From contig URDM01000100.1 in the NCBI GenBank assembly GCA_900546575.1, positions 1-8,133 on the forward strand: a stretch of DNA of 8,133 bases, given 5' to 3'. This document shows positions 5,892 through 8,133 of this stretch, in pieces; within the stretch, counting starts at the first letter, position 1; every line of letters begins with the position of its first letter. Source of the DNA: an uncultured Prevotella sp. (lineage in GTDB: Bacteria > Bacteroidota > Bacteroidia > Bacteroidales > Bacteroidaceae). The translations under genes and the position numbers were made by a program. The notes under the pieces are model-generated. The model was not told the DNA's origin and did not search any database. It saw nothing but the letters and a program-made list of their open reading frames with translations.

Positions 5892-7724
5892 ATGACAAGA
5901 GAGGAAAACGAGAAGCGCATAGAACGACTCAAGAACATCGTGCTGAACATGCCCGACAAGCCGGGCAGCTATCAGTTTTACGATGCCGACCATACCATTA
6001 TATATGTAGGCAAGGCAAAACGTCTGAAGCAGCGCGTGTCGTCTTATTTTCACAAAGAGGTGGATCGCTTCAAGACCAAGGTTCTCGTCTCGAAGATAGA
6101 GGACATAAGCTACACGGTCGTGAACACCGAAGAGGACGCACTACTGCTCGAAAACAGCCTTATAAAGAAGTATAATCCTCGCTACAACGTATTGCTCAAG
6201 GACGGCAAGACTTACCCCAGCATCTGCATAACTAACGAATATCTGCCGCGCGTATTCAAGACGCGACAGATAAACAAGCGATTCGGAACGTTCTTCGGAC
6301 CCTACTCGCATACGGGTAGCATGTTTGCCGTGCTCGAACTCATACACAAGCTCTACAAGCCGCGCACTTGCCGAATGCCGATAACGAAGGAAGGCATCGA
6401 GCAGGGCAAGTACAAGCCGTGTCTGGAATATCACATTCACAATTGCAAGGCGCCTTGTTGCGGCAAGCAATCGCTGGAGGATTATCAGGCATCCATAGCC
6501 CAGGCACGCGAGATTTTGAAGGGAAACACACGCCAATTGTCGCAGCACGTTTTCGAGGAAATGCAGCAGAAAGCGGCTGAACTGAAGTTTGAGGAAGCCG
6601 AGGAATTGAAGCAGAAATACATGCTTATCGAGAGTTTCTGCGCCAAAAGCGAGGTTGTCAGCCACACTATTACCGACGTTGACGTGTTCACTATTGTCGA
6701 CGACGAGCACAACCGTACCGCCTTCATCAATTACATACACGTGAAGAACGGCAGCGTAAACCAGAGTTTCACCTTCGAATACAAGCGAAAACTGGACGAA
6801 ACCGACCGCGAACTGCTGCTGACCGCCATCCCCGAGATACGCGAACGCTTCCACAGCAAGGCGAAGGAAATAATCGTTCCGTTCGACATGGAGTGGCAAC
6901 TGAACGAGGCGCAGTTCTTCGTTCCGCAACGAGGCGACAAGAAGCACCTGCTCGAACTCGGCGAAATGAACTGCCGGCAGTATAAGTTCGACCGGCTGAA
7001 GCAGGCCGAAAAACTCAATCCCGAGCAGAAACAGACGCGCCTGATGAAGGAATTGCAGCAGAAACTGCAGCTCGACAAGCTGCCGTATCAAATAGAATGT
7101 TTCGACAACTCCAACATTTCGGGCACCGATGCCGTAGCTGGTTGCATAGTGTTCAAGGGTATGAAGCCCTCGAAAAAGGACTATCGCAAATACAATATCA
7201 AGACCGTTGAGGGTCCCGACGACTACGCCTCGATGCAGGAAGTGGTACGTCGGCGCTACACACGCATGATGGAGGAAGGCACTACCCTGCCCGACCTCAT
7301 CATAACCGACGGCGGACAGGGTCAGATGAGCGTGGTGCGACAGGTGGTAGAGGGCGAACTCGGGCTCCAGATTCCCATAGCCGGACTTGCCAAGGACGAC
7401 CGCCACCGCACCAACGAACTGCTATATGGCAACCCTCCCAAGACTATTGCCCTAAAGACGGATTCCGAGCTCTTCCACGTGCTTACACGTATTCAGGACG
7501 AAGTACACCGCTACGCCATACAGTTCCACCGCGACAAGCGCTCCAAACACGCCCTTCACAGCGCTCTCGACGACATTCCAGGCATAGGCCCCGCCACACG
7601 CGAGAAGCTGCTCAGCGAGTTCAAGAGCCTGAAACGAATACGTGAGGCTTCGTTCGAGATGCTTTCGGGCGTCATCGGGGCAAGCAAAGCGACGAAACTG
7701 ATGGAAAGTCTAGGCAAGAAGTAA
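5892..7724 (+). CDS. uvrC: Excinuclease ABC subunit C
   Basis: This is the dual nuclease of nucleotide excision repair; it joins UvrB on damaged DNA and cuts on both sides of the lesion. The protein has 610 residues, the usual size. The GIY-YIG domain (about 22-100) has GSY at 25-27, IYVG at 37-40 and the likely metal-binding Glu87 in LLLENSLIK. Cysteines 160, 177, 185 and 189/190 fit the iron-sulfur ligand cluster described for E. coli UvrC. A UVR motif for UvrB contact spans about 217-251 (HVFEEMQQKAAELKFEEAEE). The RNase H-like 5' nuclease carries Asp405 (CFDNSNISG), Asp473 (IITDGGQGQ) and His539 (DEVHRYAI). A double helix-hairpin-helix closes the protein (LDDIPGIGPATREKLL, 559-574, and 590-607). 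Domains and catalytic residues are all present, so it should be active. The ATG at 5892 precedes the GIY-YIG domain by a normal distance. My recollection is that mnmG-apt-uvrC order is common in Bacteroidales. Confidence 0.98.
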   Translation: MTREENEKRIERLKNIVLNMPDKPGSYQFYDADHTIIYVGKAKRLKQRVSSYFHKEVDRFKTKVLVSKIEDISYTVVNTEEDALLLENSLIKKYNPRYNVLLKDGKTYPSICITNEYLPRVFKTRQINKRFGTFFGPYSHTGSMFAVLELIHKLYKPRTCRMPITKEGIEQGKYKPCLEYHIHNCKAPCCGKQSLEDYQASIAQAREILKGNTRQLSQHVFEEMQQKAAELKFEEAEELKQKYMLIESFCAKSEVVSHTITDVDVFTIVDDEHNRTAFINYIHVKNGSVNQSFTFEYKRKLDETDRELLLTAIPEIRERFHSKAKEIIVPFDMEWQLNEAQFFVPQRGDKKHLLELGEMNCRQYKFDRLKQAEKLNPEQKQTRLMKELQQKLQLDKLPYQIECFDNSNISGTDAVAGCIVFKGMKPSKKDYRKYNIKTVEGPDDYASMQEVVRRRYTRMMEEGTTLPDLIITDGGQGQMSVVRQVVEGELGLQIPIAGLAKDDRHRTNELLYGNPPKTIALKTDSELFHVLTRIQDEVHRYAIQFHRDKRSKHALHSALDDIPGIGPATREKLLSEFKSLKRIREASFEMLSGVIGASKATKLMESLGKK

Positions 7725-7780
7725 TGGTTACAATCGGCAAAAAGAAGACTGTTGCAGACCAAGGATATTGAGGCATTTTA

Positions 7781-7934
7781 GCAAAGAAAATCGAGGTGTA
7801 TCGCGAAGAAAATCGAGGTGTATCGCAAAAGGACTCCTTTTGGGTTGCAAAAGGATTCGTTTTGAAGTGCAAAAGGACTCCTTTTAGGATGCAAAAGGAC
7901 TCGTTTTGGAAGGCAAAAGGACTCCTTTTGAAAG
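7781..7934. repeat. Seven tandem 22-bp repeats of two unit types
   Basis: Units start at 7781, 7803, 7825, 7847, 7869, 7891 and 7913, a strict 22-bp period. The first two share GAAAATCGAGGTGTATC. The last five are GCAAAAGGACTCCTTTTG plus variable bases. Within those five, units 1, 3 and 5 have CTCCTTTT, which pairs with AAAAGG to form a small hairpin. Units 2 and 4 have TCGTTTT, which breaks it, so a 44-bp higher-order period is visible. There are no spacers, so this is not a CRISPR array. Confidence 0.9.
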
Positions 7935-7974
7935 GGGCTAATATCCATACCATATTTAGAGGACAATCAAACAG

Positions 7975-8009
7975 TAGGAGGCTATGGCGTCCGCGCCATA
8001 GCCTGAGCA
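7975..8009. repeat. Dispersed hairpin repeat, copy 2
   Basis: The perfect 10-bp arms GGCTATGGCG (7980-7989) and CGCCATAGCC (7994-8003) have a TCCG loop, and A7979-T8004 adds one pair. It differs from copy 1 at two of 35 bases. One is in the loop; the other turns the G-T pair of copy 1 into G-C. It has no T-run. Confidence 0.85.
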
Positions 8010-8033
8010 AGCAACTTGACAAATAACTTCTTT

Positions 8034-8085
8034 AGAATCAAGACGGCTAACTGCTCAGGAGGGTGTGTCAAAACTCCCTGATTCT
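8034..8085. repeat. Inverted repeat at the possible edge of an insertion element
   Basis: AGAATCA (8034-8040) is complementary to TGATTCT (8079-8085), and between them TCAGGAG faces CTCCCTGA with one bulge. GGGTGTGTCAAAA (8061-8073) resembles, from memory, terminal bases of some bacterial insertion sequences. No transposase is visible because the window ends 48 bp later. The call is tentative. Confidence 0.25.
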
Positions 8086-8127
8086 TAAAAAATCACAAAG
8101 CCCTGACTTTCACAAGCCAGGGCTTTG
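8084..8127 (-). terminator. Intrinsic terminator, best suited to leftward transcription
   Basis: CAAAGCCCTG (8096-8105) and CAGGGCTTTG (8118-8127) form a perfect 10-bp stem. The 12-nt loop can add three more pairs after an A-C mismatch. On the minus strand the stem is followed by GTGATTTTTTAAG, a good T-tract. On the plus strand only GCTATGT follows. It probably ends a minus-strand gene lying to the right of the window, or insulates the end of a mobile element. Confidence 0.7.
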
Positions 8128-8133
8128 CTATGT

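Larger units (their letters stand above)
7725..8133. other. Gene-free repeat region downstream of uvrC
   Basis: No credible coding sequence was seen here. Open frames on both strands run through the 22-bp array, and their peptides merely echo the repeat, for example the recurring KESFC and KGVLL. The stretch contains the 22-bp array, a dispersed hairpin repeat, and a hairpin terminator at the edge. No obvious terminator lies immediately behind uvrC. Confidence 0.75.

Noticed and set aside
6733..6748. CACGTGAA inside uvrC as a parS site
   Set aside because: The right half is partly present but the left half and the final AAACA are degraded; it also lies in conserved coding sequence.
6141..7406. 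421-codon minus-strand open frame
   Set aside because: It lies opposite uvrC, whose catalytic motifs are all intact; the hydrophobic composition is that of an antisense shadow.
7781..7934. CRISPR array after uvrC
   Set aside because: Units of 22 bp abut directly with no spacers.
7796..8026. Open frames through the 22-bp array on both strands
   Set aside because: Their peptides only reflect the nucleotide repeat in successive frames, and 22 is not a multiple of three, so a protein repeat was not selected.

Overview
The window looks like a Bacteroidales chromosome, most likely Prevotella or a close relative. The evidence is the diheme cytochrome b-type fumarate reductase, the TTTG-N19-TATTTTTG promoter (Bacteroidetes sigma factor type), start codons without Shine-Dalgarno sequences, the gene order mnmG-apt-uvrC, and intergenic DNA full of short tandem repeats. 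The species assignment is inference; the gene calls are firm.

Region 1 (1-2348, minus strand) holds the membrane cytochrome subunit followed by most of the flavoprotein subunit of a fumarate reductase/succinate dehydrogenase. The flavoprotein runs off the left edge, and the iron-sulfur subunit is expected just beyond it. Region 2 (2349-2704) is a divergent promoter region with one promoter facing each way and a leader of about 210 nt ahead of the fumarate reductase genes.

Region 3 (2705-7724, plus strand) holds three housekeeping genes: mnmG (tRNA wobble-uridine modification), apt (adenine salvage) and uvrC (nucleotide excision repair). They are separated by unusually long gaps of 519 and 265 bp, so they are probably not one tight operon. 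Each gap carries a near-consensus parS centromere-like site a short distance before the next gene. The gaps also hold a 44-bp tandem repeat, dispersed hairpin repeats and a 28-bp-arm hairpin behind apt.

Region 4 (7725-8133) has no convincing gene. It holds seven tandem 22-bp units, a second copy of the hairpin repeat seen before apt, and at the right edge a strong hairpin terminator that best suits leftward transcription. That hairpin lies next to sequence that may be the end of an insertion element.

The most notable non-coding signal is the pair of parS-like sites around apt, which suggests that this segment lies in the ParB-bound, origin-proximal part of the chromosome. No DnaA-box cluster or origin was seen in the window itself.
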